Shown here in pieces: positions 1 to 8,911 of a stretch of 64,000 nucleotides of DNA. Within the stretch, counting starts at the first letter, position 1; each line of letters starts with the position of its first letter. Both the position numbers and the translations under genes were made by a program. The stretch comes from CATOSP01 sp965216155 (lineage in GTDB: Bacteria; Chloroflexota; Dehalococcoidia; Lucifugimonadales; UBA3495). The DNA is taken from the NCBI GenBank assembly GCA_965216155.1, contig CBDCFD010000007.1, positions 868,001 to 932,000 on the forward strand, written 5' to 3'. Below the pieces are notes generated by a model, which saw only the letters and a program-made list of their open reading frames with translations, was not told where the DNA came from and made no database searches.

Positions 1-50
1 TGGAAACCAGAACTACTCAGGTATCTGAACGTGAATATAGGGGGAGGATT

Positions 51-77
51 CCTGGGTTCCGGCTCAAGGCCGGAACG
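51..77. repeat. REP-like palindromic repeat, empty-site form
   Basis: A short intergenic repeat reads CCTGGGTTCCGGCTCAA followed directly by GGCCGGAACG. The same 17-base lead recurs at 8811-8827, where a 24-bp palindrome sits between CTCAA and GGCCGGAAC. This copy is therefore the unoccupied version of that site. The repeat is self-complementary around CCGGCTCAAGGCCGG. No gene is visible in bases 1-188. Confidence 0.6.
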
Positions 78-188
78 ATGGTGGGGGGCCAGCGTGACAA
101 TTGAAAGGCCCTGGTCCCTCGCCGGGCACGGTTGCCAAACCGGAACGGCTCTCCTAAGATGAGACTACACTACAGGAGGGCCGGGAAC

Positions 189-830
189 GTGCGTCAGAGT
201 GCAGTTTCGTTCAAAGCCAAAGACCTGAACATTGAAGGCGTGTTAGCCCAGCCGGATGGGATCGCCGGCCCCTTTCCCGGGGTCGTCATCTGCCATCCCC
301 ACCCGCTTTTCGGCGGAAGCATGGACAACAGCGTGGTTCTTAGTGTGTCTTTTGCGCTGGTCGAACAGGGCATGGCAACGCTGCGGTTCAACTTCCGTGG
401 TGTAGGCAACAGCGATGGTGAACACTCCAAGGGAGAGCTGGAATACCAAGAGACGCTGGCTGCGATTGACCTGATGAAGGCCTGGCCCGGCGTCGACGGC
501 AAGAAGATCGGCCTGGCCGGGTACTCCTTTGGCTCCTCCGTCGTCTTGGGGAACGAGTCCTTGCATAAAAAGGTCAAAGCCCTGGCCCTGATATCGCCTC
601 CACTGCGGGCCTTAGAGAATACGCCGCTCAAGAAGGGCAAGCGGCCGGCGTTTATAATCTCCGGCGATCGGGACAAGCTGGTGCAGGCTGAAGAATTGGC
701 CGCCTTGATGGACACTTTCTCCACCCGGCCTGATTGTCACATCGTGGCTGGCGCGGACCACTTCTGGGGCGGCTATGAAGACGAGTTGGCGCCCAGGGTC
801 GGCAGGTACTTCCTGGAGAGACTGAAGTAG
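189..830 (+). CDS. Alpha/beta-hydrolase (COG2945/dienelactone hydrolase-like)
   Basis: Soluble cytoplasmic alpha/beta-hydrolase of 213 residues; the substrate is unknown. I chose the GTG at 189 because AGGAGG lies at 174-179, nine bases upstream; the in-frame ATG at 132 lacks such a site. The nucleophile elbow is GYSFGS with Ser113, the acid is probably Asp162 in GDRDKLV, and the histidine is His191 in GADHFWGG. The HPHPLFGGSMDN segment near residues 36-47 is typical of the COG2945 family. Six bases separate it from lspA, so the two are probably co-transcribed. The family assignment is firm; the biological reaction cannot be read from sequence. Confidence 0.9.
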   Translation: MRQSAVSFKAKDLNIEGVLAQPDGIAGPFPGVVICHPHPLFGGSMDNSVVLSVSFALVEQGMATLRFNFRGVGNSDGEHSKGELEYQETLAAIDLMKAWPGVDGKKIGLAGYSFGSSVVLGNESLHKKVKALALISPPLRALENTPLKKGKRPAFIISGDRDKLVQAEELAALMDTFSTRPDCHIVAGADHFWGGYEDELAPRVGRYFLERLK

Positions 831-836
831 CCGCTC

Positions 837-1556
837 ATGGACCGTGTTGGAGATGCTCCAAGGCCACCGGCTTCGGGGCCATCCGGGATATACACCGACT
901 TCTTCCTACTTCAATTGGCTGCCTTGGTATTCCTGTGCGACCAATTCACCAAGTTCTTGGTGCGGGCTTTCCTGCCCTTTCGAGACTCTTTCCCTGATTA
1001 CGGCTTCCTGAGGATAACCCACGTTCAAAACACCGGCAGCGCGTTCGGCCTTTTGCAGGACAATAACTTACCCCTCATTCTGGTTGCACTCCTCGGGATC
1101 GGCGTCCTTGTAGTGGTCTACTACACCCAAAAGCATCGCACGATCATGCTGCGATTGAGTCTCGGGTTGCAGATTGGCGGGGCATTCGGAAATCTGATTG
1201 ACCGTGTGCGCCTGGGCCACGTCACTGACTTTCTGGACGTGGGGCCTTGGCCGGTGTTCAACATCGCGGACTCCTCAATTGTCATCGGCCTGGTGCTTTT
1301 GGCCTGGATTTTCGTGGGCCCAGGGTCGCGGACGCGCCAAAGGCATGTTGGGGATGCTGTAGCCATAGTGACCCCTGCGAGCGCCCCGGATACTCCATTA
1401 GCGTCTCCGGCCGGTTGCCCGGTCTGCGGTGGCGGACTCCGCTCCGTTCCCCTGGGCAGGGGATGCCTGTCCTGCGGCGTCGTGCTGCGGTCCCAGGATT
1501 CGAGCCCACATGGAACGCCGGGGCTTCCCGGCCGCGAACTCCCGGAGCAGAAATGA
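837..1556 (+). CDS. lspA: Lipoprotein signal peptidase II with C-terminal zinc ribbon
   Basis: Inner-membrane aspartyl protease that removes signal peptides from diacylglyceryl-modified prolipoproteins. Four hydrophobic segments lie within residues 21-162. The family motifs are present: NTGSAFGL (65-72), GNLIDRV with Asp122, and FNIADSS with Asp145, the two catalytic aspartates. Bacterial LspA is usually about 150-170 residues; this one has 239. The extra tail carries CPVC (194-197) and CLSC (210-213), a CX2C-X12-CX2C zinc-ribbon pattern. The stop overlaps the rluD start as ATGA, so the two are translationally coupled. The two oligopeptide-binding lipoproteins near 54-60 kb would be substrates of such an enzyme. 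Confidence 0.95.
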   Translation: MDRVGDAPRPPASGPSGIYTDFFLLQLAALVFLCDQFTKFLVRAFLPFRDSFPDYGFLRITHVQNTGSAFGLLQDNNLPLILVALLGIGVLVVVYYTQKHRTIMLRLSLGLQIGGAFGNLIDRVRLGHVTDFLDVGPWPVFNIADSSIVIGLVLLAWIFVGPGSRTRQRHVGDAVAIVTPASAPDTPLASPAGCPVCGGGLRSVPLGRGCLSCGVVLRSQDSSPHGTPGLPGRELPEQK

Positions 1557-2470
1557 GAACCGGGCAGACCAGGGAGTACAAGGCCGATACCGGACAAATC
1601 AGGCTCGACCAATTCCTGGCCCGCAAGCATTCCAGTCTTACCCGTGCCCAGTTGCAGCGCCTGATCTCCGAGGGTCATGTTAGGCTAAACGGAAGACCGG
1701 CGCGGTCATCGCAAAAGGTCAAAGTTGGCGACCTAGTGTCTTTGACCATCCCGCCGCCCAGGGCCTTGGGGTTGGTCCCGCAGTCCCTGCCGTTGGACCT
1801 GGTCTATCAGGACAGCCAGATCGTGGTCTTGGACAAGCCTGCCGGAATCCCGGTCCATCCGGGGCCAGGGCATCCTGATCGGACCATCGTAAACGGACTG
1901 CTGGCCCTCTGTCCTGACATTGAGGGGATCGGGGGCGATATAAGGCCCGGGATAGTCCACCGGCTCGACAAGGACACTTCGGGACTGATGATGGTTGCCA
2001 AGACCCACGCTGCCCACCTGTCGCTCTCGCAACAGATCAAGTCGCGTGAAGTGACCAAGGGTTACCTGGCCCTGGCAGTTGGAGAAGTCAAGCCTCCTAC
2101 CGGGGTCATCGACCTCCCCATAGCCAGGGACCCGCGTAACCGCAAGCGGATGGCGGTGGTTGCCGGCGGGCGGGAGGCGCGCACCAGGTACAAAGTCCTG
2201 GAGAACCCACCGGGACACAGCCTGATAGAGGTGTTCTTGGAAACCGGGCGCACCCACCAAATCCGCGTCCACCTGTCTTATCTCGGTAACCCGCTGCTTG
2301 GCGACGATGTGTACGGAAGGAGGAACCCCCTGCTGTCGCGGCAGTTCCTCCACGCTCATCACCTGGGATTTCGGCACCCGGTCAGCGGCGAGGAACTAGA
2401 ATTCCACTCTTCTCTCCCCGCAGGATTGGAGGAGGTGTTGGAAAAACTCTCCGCGCAGCTCCCGGCGTAG
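1553..2470 (+). CDS. rluD: RluA-family 23S rRNA pseudouridine synthase (RluD-like)
   Basis: Converts uridine to pseudouridine in large-subunit rRNA. The protein has 305 residues: an S4 RNA-binding domain (about 15-65), then the catalytic domain with HRLDKDTSG at 136-144, where Asp139 is the conserved nucleophile. The start at 1553 is chosen because its ATG overlaps the lspA stop (ATGA), GGAGCAG lies just upstream, and the S4 domain begins soon after; the reading frame remains open further upstream but only as a shadow of lspA. An lspA-rluD pair is a common bacterial arrangement. Which uridine is modified (RluD versus another RluA-family role) is not certain from sequence alone. Confidence 0.92.
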   Translation: MRTGQTREYKADTGQIRLDQFLARKHSSLTRAQLQRLISEGHVRLNGRPARSSQKVKVGDLVSLTIPPPRALGLVPQSLPLDLVYQDSQIVVLDKPAGIPVHPGPGHPDRTIVNGLLALCPDIEGIGGDIRPGIVHRLDKDTSGLMMVAKTHAAHLSLSQQIKSREVTKGYLALAVGEVKPPTGVIDLPIARDPRNRKRMAVVAGGREARTRYKVLENPPGHSLIEVFLETGRTHQIRVHLSYLGNPLLGDDVYGRRNPLLSRQFLHAHHLGFRHPVSGEELEFHSSLPAGLEEVLEKLSAQLPA

Positions 2471-2520
2471 TCCCATTACCTTCGTGGTAAAATGGTTTTG
2501 ATAGTCTCAGGAGGGTTAAA

Positions 2521-3984
2521 GTGGCGGAAAACGTCCGCGTCAGATTCGCCCCCAGCCCCACCGGCGAGCCCCACATCGGCAACATCCGTACCGCCCTGTT
2601 CAATTGGCTCTTCGCCCGGCGTCACGGCGGAGACTTTGTCGTGCGAGTCGAAGACACCGACCAGGAACGGTTGGTGCCGGGCGCCCTCGACGCGGTGCTG
2701 GAAAGTCTGGAATGGCTGAAAATCGACTGGGATGAAGGCCCCCGAGTAGACGGCCCACACGCGCCCTATGTCCAGTCCCAGCGGTTGGATATTTACAAAG
2801 AGCTGGCAAACACCCTGGTCGAGCGTGGCCACGCCTACCGCTGCTACTGCACTCGCGAACGCCTCGACGAGATGCGGAAAGAGCAGCAAACGCAAAGGCA
2901 GGGCTCGGGTTACGACCGGCGATGCCGCCACCTGTCGCCGGAACAACGGAGTGACCTGGATGCGGAAGGATCCCCATCTGTAATCCGGTTCGCCATGCCC
3001 ACGTCGGGTATCACCGAGGTTGAGGACTTGATAAGAGGTCATGTGGAATGGCGGAACGAACTTCTGGATGACTTCGTAATCCTAAAGTCTGACGGATTTC
3101 CCACTTACCATCTGGGAGTGGTCACGGACGACCACCTGATGGAGATCAGCCACGTGCTTCGGGCGGAGGAATGGCTGCCCAGTACGCCGCGGCATTTACA
3201 ACTCTACGGTGCCTTGGACTTCGAACCGCCCGAGTTCGGCCACCTGCCGATTATCATGGGGCCGGACAGAGCAAAGCTTTCCAAACGGCATGGCGCAACG
3301 GCTCTTCTTGACTACAGGGATGAGGGGTATCTGCCGGAAGCACTCTTAAATTTCATGGTCCTGCTCGGCTGGTCCCTTGACGACAAGACCGAGGTTATGT
3401 CGACGGACACCATTATCAACGGTTTCTCGCTGGAGCATGTCACCAAGTCATCAGCGATATTCGACCGGGAGAAACTGACCTGGATGAACGGCGTCTACAT
3501 CCGGGCGTTGGCCGCCGAAGAGCTTGCGGAGCGGATGATGCCCTTCCTGGAGAGGGACCTGCCACAAGGGCTGCTGCCAGTGGAACGGGACTACGTGACC
3601 GCCATTGCTCCGCTGGTACAGGAACGGATTAAGCTGCTTTCCGATGCTGCGGAGATGACCCGGTACTTCTTCGAAGACCTGCCGGAATACGACGCCAAGA
3701 CGCTGGTGCAGCGGGGTATGGATCCCGGTTCCACGCGGGAAGCTTTGCAGGCCGCGTTGGAGCACCTACGGGAGTCTACCAGCTTCGAGAACCAGCACCT
3801 GGAAGGGATGTTACGGGCGGCGGGTCAAGAGCTTGGGCTGAGACCCCGTCAGTTCTTCGGAGCATTGAGGACTGCCGTGACGGGCCGTACTGTCACTCCT
3901 CCGCTTTTCGAGACTATGGAAGTATTGGGGCGCGAGCGAGTGTTGCGCCGGCTCGAACGGGCCATTTTAGTGGTTAGCGGCTAG
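2521..3984 (+). CDS. gltX: Glutamyl-tRNA synthetase
   Basis: Class I aminoacyl-tRNA synthetase charging tRNA-Glu, 487 residues, full family length. The ATP signatures are HIGN (18-21) and KLSKR (252-256). A zinc-binding set CYC (108-110) and CRH (135-137) matches the E. coli-type GluRS knuckle. The start is GTG at 2521, with AGGAGG at 2509-2514. The last residues, LVVSG plus the stop, are encoded by a heptameric intergenic repeat that begins at the 3' end of the gene, so the native C-terminus was probably altered by that repeat. A dedicated glnS follows, so this enzyme need not mischarge tRNA-Gln for GatCAB. Confidence 0.96.
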   Translation: MAENVRVRFAPSPTGEPHIGNIRTALFNWLFARRHGGDFVVRVEDTDQERLVPGALDAVLESLEWLKIDWDEGPRVDGPHAPYVQSQRLDIYKELANTLVERGHAYRCYCTRERLDEMRKEQQTQRQGSGYDRRCRHLSPEQRSDLDAEGSPSVIRFAMPTSGITEVEDLIRGHVEWRNELLDDFVILKSDGFPTYHLGVVTDDHLMEISHVLRAEEWLPSTPRHLQLYGALDFEPPEFGHLPIIMGPDRAKLSKRHGATALLDYRDEGYLPEALLNFMVLLGWSLDDKTEVMSTDTIINGFSLEHVTKSSAIFDREKLTWMNGVYIRALAAEELAERMMPFLERDLPQGLLPVERDYVTAIAPLVQERIKLLSDAAEMTRYFFEDLPEYDAKTLVQRGMDPGSTREALQAALEHLRESTSFENQHLEGMLRAAGQELGLRPRQFFGALRTAVTGRTVTPPLFETMEVLGRERVLRRLERAILVVSG

Positions 3985-4037
3985 TGGTCAGTGACCAGCT
4001 TCTACTAACCACTGGCCGCCGGTCACTGACCACTAAA
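3967..4037. repeat. Heptanucleotide-periodic intergenic repeat, copy 1
   Basis: Consecutive seven-base units of the form YAGTGGY (TAGTGGT, TAGCGGC, TAGTGGT, CAGTGAC) are followed by complementary units (CCACTGG, CCGCCGG, TCACTGA, CCACTAA), forming an imperfect hairpin. The stop codon of gltX lies inside it. Related copies occur at 24604-24675 and 29262-29318, each also overlapping the 3' end of a gene. Confidence 0.75.
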
Positions 4038-4051
4038 CGAGGTAAGGACGT

Positions 4052-5749
4052 ATGACCTCCGACGACTCCGCGGGACACTCCGACTTCATACACACGATAA
4101 TCGCCGACCACATGGCCACCGGCAAATTCGGCGGCCGCGTCGTGACTCGCTTTCCACCAGAACCCAACGGATACCTCCACATTGGCCATGCCAAGGCCAT
4201 CTCCGTTGACTTCGGAATCGCATCGGAGCACGAGGGTGGGAGGTGCCATCTTCGTTTCGACGACACCAACCCCAGCAGGGAGGAGACTGAATACGTCGAC
4301 TCCATTATGGAGGACATCCGCTGGTTGGGTTGGGACTGGGGAGACCACCTCTATTACGCCTCGGACTACTTCGACCAGCTTTACGACTACGCCGTGGCGC
4401 TCATCCGGAAAGGCAAGGCGTACGTATGCGACCTTTCGGCCCGGGAGATACGGGAGTACCGGGGCACTCTGACCGAGCCGGGCAAGAACAGTCCCTACCG
4501 GGACCGTTCATTGGAGGAGAACCTCGACCTGTTCGAGCGGATGCGGGCCGGGGAGTATGAAGACGGCGAGCGCGTGCTAAGGGCGAAGATCGACATGGCC
4601 TCGCCCAACCTGAACATGCGGGACCCCGTGCTGTACCGCATTCTGCATGAGTCACACCACCGCACTGGTGACAAGTGGTGTATCTATCCAACCTACGACT
4701 TCGCCCACGGTCAGTCTGACTCCATTGAAGGCATCACCCACTCGATCTGCACCCTGGAATTTGAAGACCACAGGCCGCTGTACGATTGGTTTTTGGAGGA
4801 GCTCGACATCTACCATCCCCAACAAATCGAGTTTGCGCGTCTGAATGTCAGCCATACCGTGGTCAGCAAGCGGAGGCTGATCCAGTTGGTGCAAGAGGGG
4901 CATGTTTCTGGGTGGAACGATCCCCGGATGCCCACCCTGTCTGCCATGCGCAGGCGCGGATACACTCCCGAGGCGATCCGCAACTTCGTTGACGGCACTG
5001 GGATTGCCAAGAGGAACGCGCTGGTGGATCTGGGTTTATTAGAGAACTGCGTCCGGGAAGATCTGAACCTCAAATCGCCCAGGGTGATGGCCGTGTTGAA
5101 CCCGCTGCGGGTAGTGATAGACAACTACCCAGAAGACGAAGAAGAAGAGTTCGAAGCGGCAAACAACCCGGAAGACTCTTCGATGGGGTCACGCAAGGTG
5201 CCCTTCTCCCGAGTGGTATACATCGAACGGGACGACTTCCGCGAGGACCCTCCCCGGAGGTTCTTCCGCCTGGCGCCGGGACGTGAAGTGCGGTTGAGAT
5301 ACGCCTGCTACATCACCTGCACAGACGTGGTCAAGGACGAGGCAACCGGGGAGATAGTGGAGCTTCATTGCACTTTTGATCCAGAGTCGCGAGGAGGGTC
5401 ATCTCCCGACGGACGGAGGGTCCGGTCCACGCTTCATTGGGTTTCCGCTGCCCACGCCCTTGACGCGGAAGTCCGGCTCTACGACACGCTGTTCAGGTCA
5501 CAGGTCCCCGGCAGCGGAGAGAGCAGCGGCGACTTTATGGCCGACCTTAACCCCGGTTCGCTCGAGATCCTGACCGCCTGCAAGGTCGAACCCAGTCTGG
5601 CAGGGGCTGCGCCAGGCAACCGGTACCAGTTCGAAAGGCAGGGTTATTTCTGCGTGGACTCGGTCGATTCCACGGCGGAAAACCTGGTGTTCAACCGCAC
5701 GGTCCCGTTGCGTGATAGTTGGGCCAGAATCGAGCAAGCCCAACGGTAG
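4052..5749 (+). CDS. glnS: Glutaminyl-tRNA synthetase
   Basis: Class I synthetase charging tRNA-Gln directly, 565 residues, close to the usual GlnRS length. HIGH lies at 43-46 within FPPEPNGYLHIGHAKA, the GlnRS-type context, and VSKR (271-274) replaces KMSKS. The C-terminal half is the GlnRS anticodon-binding beta-barrel pair. The start at 4052 follows GAGGTAAGG. It lies 67 bp after gltX, separated by a hairpin-forming repeat, so co-transcription is likely but not certain. Many Chloroflexota make Gln-tRNA through GatCAB, so a GlnRS probably reflects transfer at some point; that is inference. Confidence 0.95.
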   Translation: MTSDDSAGHSDFIHTIIADHMATGKFGGRVVTRFPPEPNGYLHIGHAKAISVDFGIASEHEGGRCHLRFDDTNPSREETEYVDSIMEDIRWLGWDWGDHLYYASDYFDQLYDYAVALIRKGKAYVCDLSAREIREYRGTLTEPGKNSPYRDRSLEENLDLFERMRAGEYEDGERVLRAKIDMASPNLNMRDPVLYRILHESHHRTGDKWCIYPTYDFAHGQSDSIEGITHSICTLEFEDHRPLYDWFLEELDIYHPQQIEFARLNVSHTVVSKRRLIQLVQEGHVSGWNDPRMPTLSAMRRRGYTPEAIRNFVDGTGIAKRNALVDLGLLENCVREDLNLKSPRVMAVLNPLRVVIDNYPEDEEEEFEAANNPEDSSMGSRKVPFSRVVYIERDDFREDPPRRFFRLAPGREVRLRYACYITCTDVVKDEATGEIVELHCTFDPESRGGSSPDGRRVRSTLHWVSAAHALDAEVRLYDTLFRSQVPGSGESSGDFMADLNPGSLEILTACKVEPSLAGAAPGNRYQFERQGYFCVDSVDSTAENLVFNRTVPLRDSWARIEQAQR

Positions 5750-5807
5750 GGGGTAGGGAACGCGGGCAAGGCAGGGCCGATTGGCTTGTGCGCCCCCTGC
5801 GTGAAAA

Positions 5808-6356
5808 TTAGACTTGACCTTGCTCAGGCCGCGAGAGACGGTCTTTGCCCAGGATTATCTCACTCCAGCCTTGTAGGGCGTTGTGCTCTCTCGGCATGGC
5901 TCCGGCATCGCTGATTTTGCTTGCCAACTCGTCCGTCGGCAGGTCGACCAGGAACCTGATTAAAGATGGGATCGCCTTTTGCCTCGTGGTGGTTTCAATG
6001 GCAGGCAGACCCTGGTCCACCACAAAGTCTCTCAGTTGTCTAAGCGTCGGAAGAGCGCGTTTCTCCTGTAAGGCTTCGTAAAAGTCCAGCAGAAGCGCGT
6101 GTTTTTCCGGGTCAGAGGCTTTAACGGAAGCCAATTCTTTACGAACTGGAAGGACTGGATTTCCGGCGCCAGCCTCGCCGTTCGACATGTGCGCTTTCCG
6201 AGAGACTCGTACCGTGGTTTGCAACACCTCCGCCAAGCTGCGGATCGTTTCCGGTGAGCTCATCAAATTCGCAAGGGCTTCAAAAGTTTCAGGCCCATAC
6301 TTATTGAGCAATTTTGCTATGTCGGCGAGGAGGTCGAACTCTTTGGCGTTTTTCAT
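5808..6356 (-). CDS. Hypothetical protein coupled to a ParA-type ATPase
   Basis: Predicted 182-residue soluble, charged, mainly helical protein with no signal peptide or membrane segment; I do not recognise the family. I chose the start at 6356 rather than the longer frame because this ATG overlaps the original parA stop (ATGA at 6356-6353), a classic coupling signature; the longer frame runs through old parA sequence. It is intact although its partner is broken. By context it may be the partner or cargo-binding factor of a ParA/MinD-like ATPase. Translation of this gene could now be weak, because the upstream reading frame that would have coupled to it is interrupted. Confidence 0.7.
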   Translation of the reverse strand: MKNAKEFDLLADIAKLLNKYGPETFEALANLMSSPETIRSLAEVLQTTVRVSRKAHMSNGEAGAGNPVLPVRKELASVKASDPEKHALLLDFYEALQEKRALPTLRQLRDFVVDQGLPAIETTTRQKAIPSLIRFLVDLPTDELASKISDAGAMPREHNALQGWSEIILGKDRLSRPEQGQV

Positions 6357-7198
6357 AGGCCAATTCTCTGTGCAAACTCGGACGCAAAAGTATGGAATCT
6401 CGCTGCTTGCTTTTGGCGGGCATAAGAAGTCCAAAAGATGGGCGTGCCTTCCCTGGCTCCTTTAGGGTAAGACCGGGAAAATGGTATCTCTGACTGGAAA
6501 ACGTCCCATACGTGTTGGCCCGCGAGTTGCTAGACAGATTGTTTGGACAGGTGTTCCTCGGGCGCATATTCTGATACCGAGTTAAAAACAATTCCGGCCA
6601 ACTCTAGCTGATGATTGCTATGTTGCTGTTGGAAGTCATCCATTGACCGGACCAGTAGGGGCAAACCGATTGAGGACAGAAACTCAGGACGGACCGGCAC
6701 CAGGATAAAAATCGTTGGCGAGATATGCTGCGGTCGTTAACATTGACTCAGTTGGCGGGCAGTCCAAGAGAATCAAATCGTACTGGTCTTCTATAGTCGA
6801 GACCGCGCGCTCCAAAAGGGTTTCCTTCTGGGCCTGGTTGCGTAGCGTAGGGATAGCTCTAAGCGTGAGGGAATCAGGTCTATCCGAGACCCTTCCTGAA
6901 AACTTGCTACATTGTGGACCACTGAGCTTATATCGAGCGCCGGGGGAACGCCGCCGCTCGGGGTCCGGCTGAATTGCTCGAAAATGTTCCAAACCGTAGG
7001 GCTCCCGGAATCGTGAATAGCTCCATATCTGGTTGCCCCGAGAAGATACTGGCTAGCATTGAATTGAGGGTCCAAATCAATGACTAGGACTCGCTTCAAC
7101 CATCGTCTCATCCCGGCGAATTGCCAGGCGAGTTGGGCGGTCAGGGTAGATTTGCCCACGCCGCCCTTCATGTTGATGATCGCTACTTTGACAGCCAT
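6353..7198 (-). pseudogene. ParA-family ATPase, broken by 5-bp duplication, 1-bp insertion and nonsense codon
   Basis: The N-terminal part has the deviant Walker A motif KGGVGKST and DLDPQFNAS, then LSLR. A 5-bp tandem duplication (GCGTA twice on the plus strand, 6840-6849) shifts the frame. The next segment restores NQAQKETLLERAVS through ILLDCPPTES. An extra T in a T5 run near 6709 shifts again, after which FILVPVRPEFLSSIGLPLL follows. A TAG near 6531 falls inside SKQSV-stop-QLAGQHVW, and the frame finally closes at 6353, overlapping the next ATG. The reconstruction gives a near full-length ParA/Soj-type protein. The two indels together restore phase, but the protein cannot be made intact. 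Confidence 0.85.
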
Positions 7199-7744
7199 TG
7201 AGTGTCCTGGTTACGGTTGGTTGATCTGACCTGTTCTTATCCGGCGTACAAGTCATGTCACTCACAGTATAGCATCTGTGATGCAAACGGAGCGCGCGTT
7301 CCCAAGCCTCCTCTTCCCGGTGCTCCCCATTCCTCCCCGGACCACCCTTCCAGTGACAGGCCATAGCATTACATAATACCGATTATTATATAGTATAAAT
7401 TTGAGTTTTCTTATAAAAGACGTACAAAAACACCTTGACAGCCCTCGCCTTAGACAGGCTACTCTTTGTAACAGTTGGCTTGGAGGAGGAGACCAGCCCG
7501 AGTCTTGAAAAGCAAGGAGGTGATGGGGAGCGTCAAGTGTGTTGGCTAAACATAGACTTTTGGAATCCGGGCTAACTCCAACCCCGATCGCAGTGTCCTT
7601 TAGTCAAATGGTCCAGGTCTGGACCGGCCCTATTTGAAGCCTTAATTAGTTAGTCATCCTTATTTGGTTTTCCATCACATTGGAGGGCGTCTTCGAGGGG
7701 GAGCGAGTTAAGAACAAAATTCGCAGAGGGGTATGAGTGCATAG
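7199..7744. other. Intergenic region with AT-rich core
   Basis: No protein-coding gene is convincing here. Bases 7368-7430 are strikingly AT-rich (ATTATTATATAGTATAAATT) compared with the GC-rich surroundings and contain TATAAT-like hexamers on the minus strand, suitable for the parA promoter. A strong Shine-Dalgarno (AAGGAGG near 7506) precedes only a nine-codon frame. No hairpin or known riboswitch was recognised. Confidence 0.4.
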
Positions 7745-8578
7745 ATGATGTCGACAGCTGTCAAGGTGATAAACGATGGTGTAATAAAACTAGACGGGGG
7801 ATCCATGTTCGGCCAGGTGCCCAAGGTCGCCTGGGAAAACAGCGTGGTCACCGACCGCAAGAATCGGATGACACTGGGCCTCAACTGCCTGCTGCTTCAG
7901 GTTTGCGGGCAGAATATTCTCGTAGATACCGGTGTGGGGTCCAAGGAGGCGGACACCGAGAACCGGGAGCAGTTGGGGCTGGTTCCCAGCAGGCTTCTCC
8001 GCGGGCTCAAGGGATTTGGGCTAGGTCCCAAGGACATTCACGCAGTAATACTTTCCCATCTTCATTTCGATCATAGCGGCGGATGCACGAAACTGGACCG
8101 GGCCGGCAACTTGGTGCCAACCTTCCCCAAGGCCCAATACTACGTCCAGCAGGCCTGCTGGGACGAAGCGTGCAACCCCAACGAGCGGTGCCACGTGAAC
8201 CATCGCGCCGACAATTTCCTTCCCATAGAAGAGCGCGGCCAATTGGAAATGCTGGACGGAGACTCGGAGATTCTTCCGGGACTAAACGTCATAGTCACCG
8301 ATGGTCACGCCAGGGGTCATCAGATGGTCATGTTCAACCACGGCGGCGAGCGCATCGTCTTCCTAGGTGACATAGTGCCGACGCCCCACCACCTCAATCT
8401 TTCCGTAATCTCGGCCTTCGACCGCTCCCCGGAAACTACCCTGGAGCAGAAACGGGAGCTTTTGACGGAGGGGGAGAAGCAGGGCTGGCTGTTGGTCTTC
8501 TCCCACGGACATGACGTCCGAGCCGGTTACCTGGAACGCAAAGGAGACACGGTGTATCTGAGGCCGGTGGAACTCTAA
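7745..8578 (+). CDS. Metallo-beta-lactamase-fold hydrolase (AHL lactonase-like group)
   Basis: Predicted cytoplasmic 277-residue MBL-fold enzyme. The dinuclear metal motif HLHFDH has His105, His107, Asp109 and His110. Further ligands are likely His186 or His190 in DGHARGH, Asp213 in FLGD, and a late His in FSHGHD. The overall pattern resembles the N-acyl-homoserine-lactone lactonase/YtnP-like branch, but substrate cannot be assigned. Two adjacent ATGs at 7745 and 7748 could start it; no strong Shine-Dalgarno is visible. It stands alone between a 545-bp gap and a repeat-rich gap. Confidence 0.88.
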   Translation: MMSTAVKVINDGVIKLDGGSMFGQVPKVAWENSVVTDRKNRMTLGLNCLLLQVCGQNILVDTGVGSKEADTENREQLGLVPSRLLRGLKGFGLGPKDIHAVILSHLHFDHSGGCTKLDRAGNLVPTFPKAQYYVQQACWDEACNPNERCHVNHRADNFLPIEERGQLEMLDGDSEILPGLNVIVTDGHARGHQMVMFNHGGERIVFLGDIVPTPHHLNLSVISAFDRSPETTLEQKRELLTEGEKQGWLLVFSHGHDVRAGYLERKGDTVYLRPVEL

Positions 8579-8743
8579 CAATTCCGGGCTTTGGTCCCCC
8601 TTCCGATCCCCGGCAAAACCTAGCGGCAGCCGCACGGTCAAGCAGAGATGACCGGATGGCTGCCGCTTCTTCGTTTTGACACTTAGTTTCCGCTGATGTG
8701 TAGACCGCAGGGCCTTTCGATTCACGTGCGAGACTCGCCTTCC

Positions 8744-8866
8744 ACGTCGTCCCGGCGAAAGCCGGGACCCAGAAATGCTAAGGCGCAGGTCGCGTTCTTC
8801 CCGGACACATCCTGGGTTCCGGCTCAAAGCCTGCCCCGTACCGGATGCGGGGGCCGGAACGACTGA
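8744..8866. repeat. REP-like repeats with an inserted 24-bp palindrome (filled site)
   Basis: The intergenic stretch 8579-8911 carries no gene. It holds CCCGGCGAAAGCCGGG (a hairpin) and a second copy of the CCTGGGTTCCGGCTCAA repeat, interrupted at 8828-8851 by a 24-bp unit beginning AGCCTGCCCCGTAC and ending GATGCGGG. The same flanks occur uninterrupted at 51-77, which shows that the 24-bp unit was gained or lost as a block. Confidence 0.7.
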
Positions 8867-8911
8867 GAGGTCCGGCAATGAGAATTGAGGAGCCCCAGGG
8901 TAGACCGCCAG

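Noticed and set aside
7513..7542. Nine-codon frame (GTG-ATG start) after a strong AAGGAGG
   Set aside because: Too short to support as a gene; no conservation can be judged and nothing follows that it would clearly regulate.
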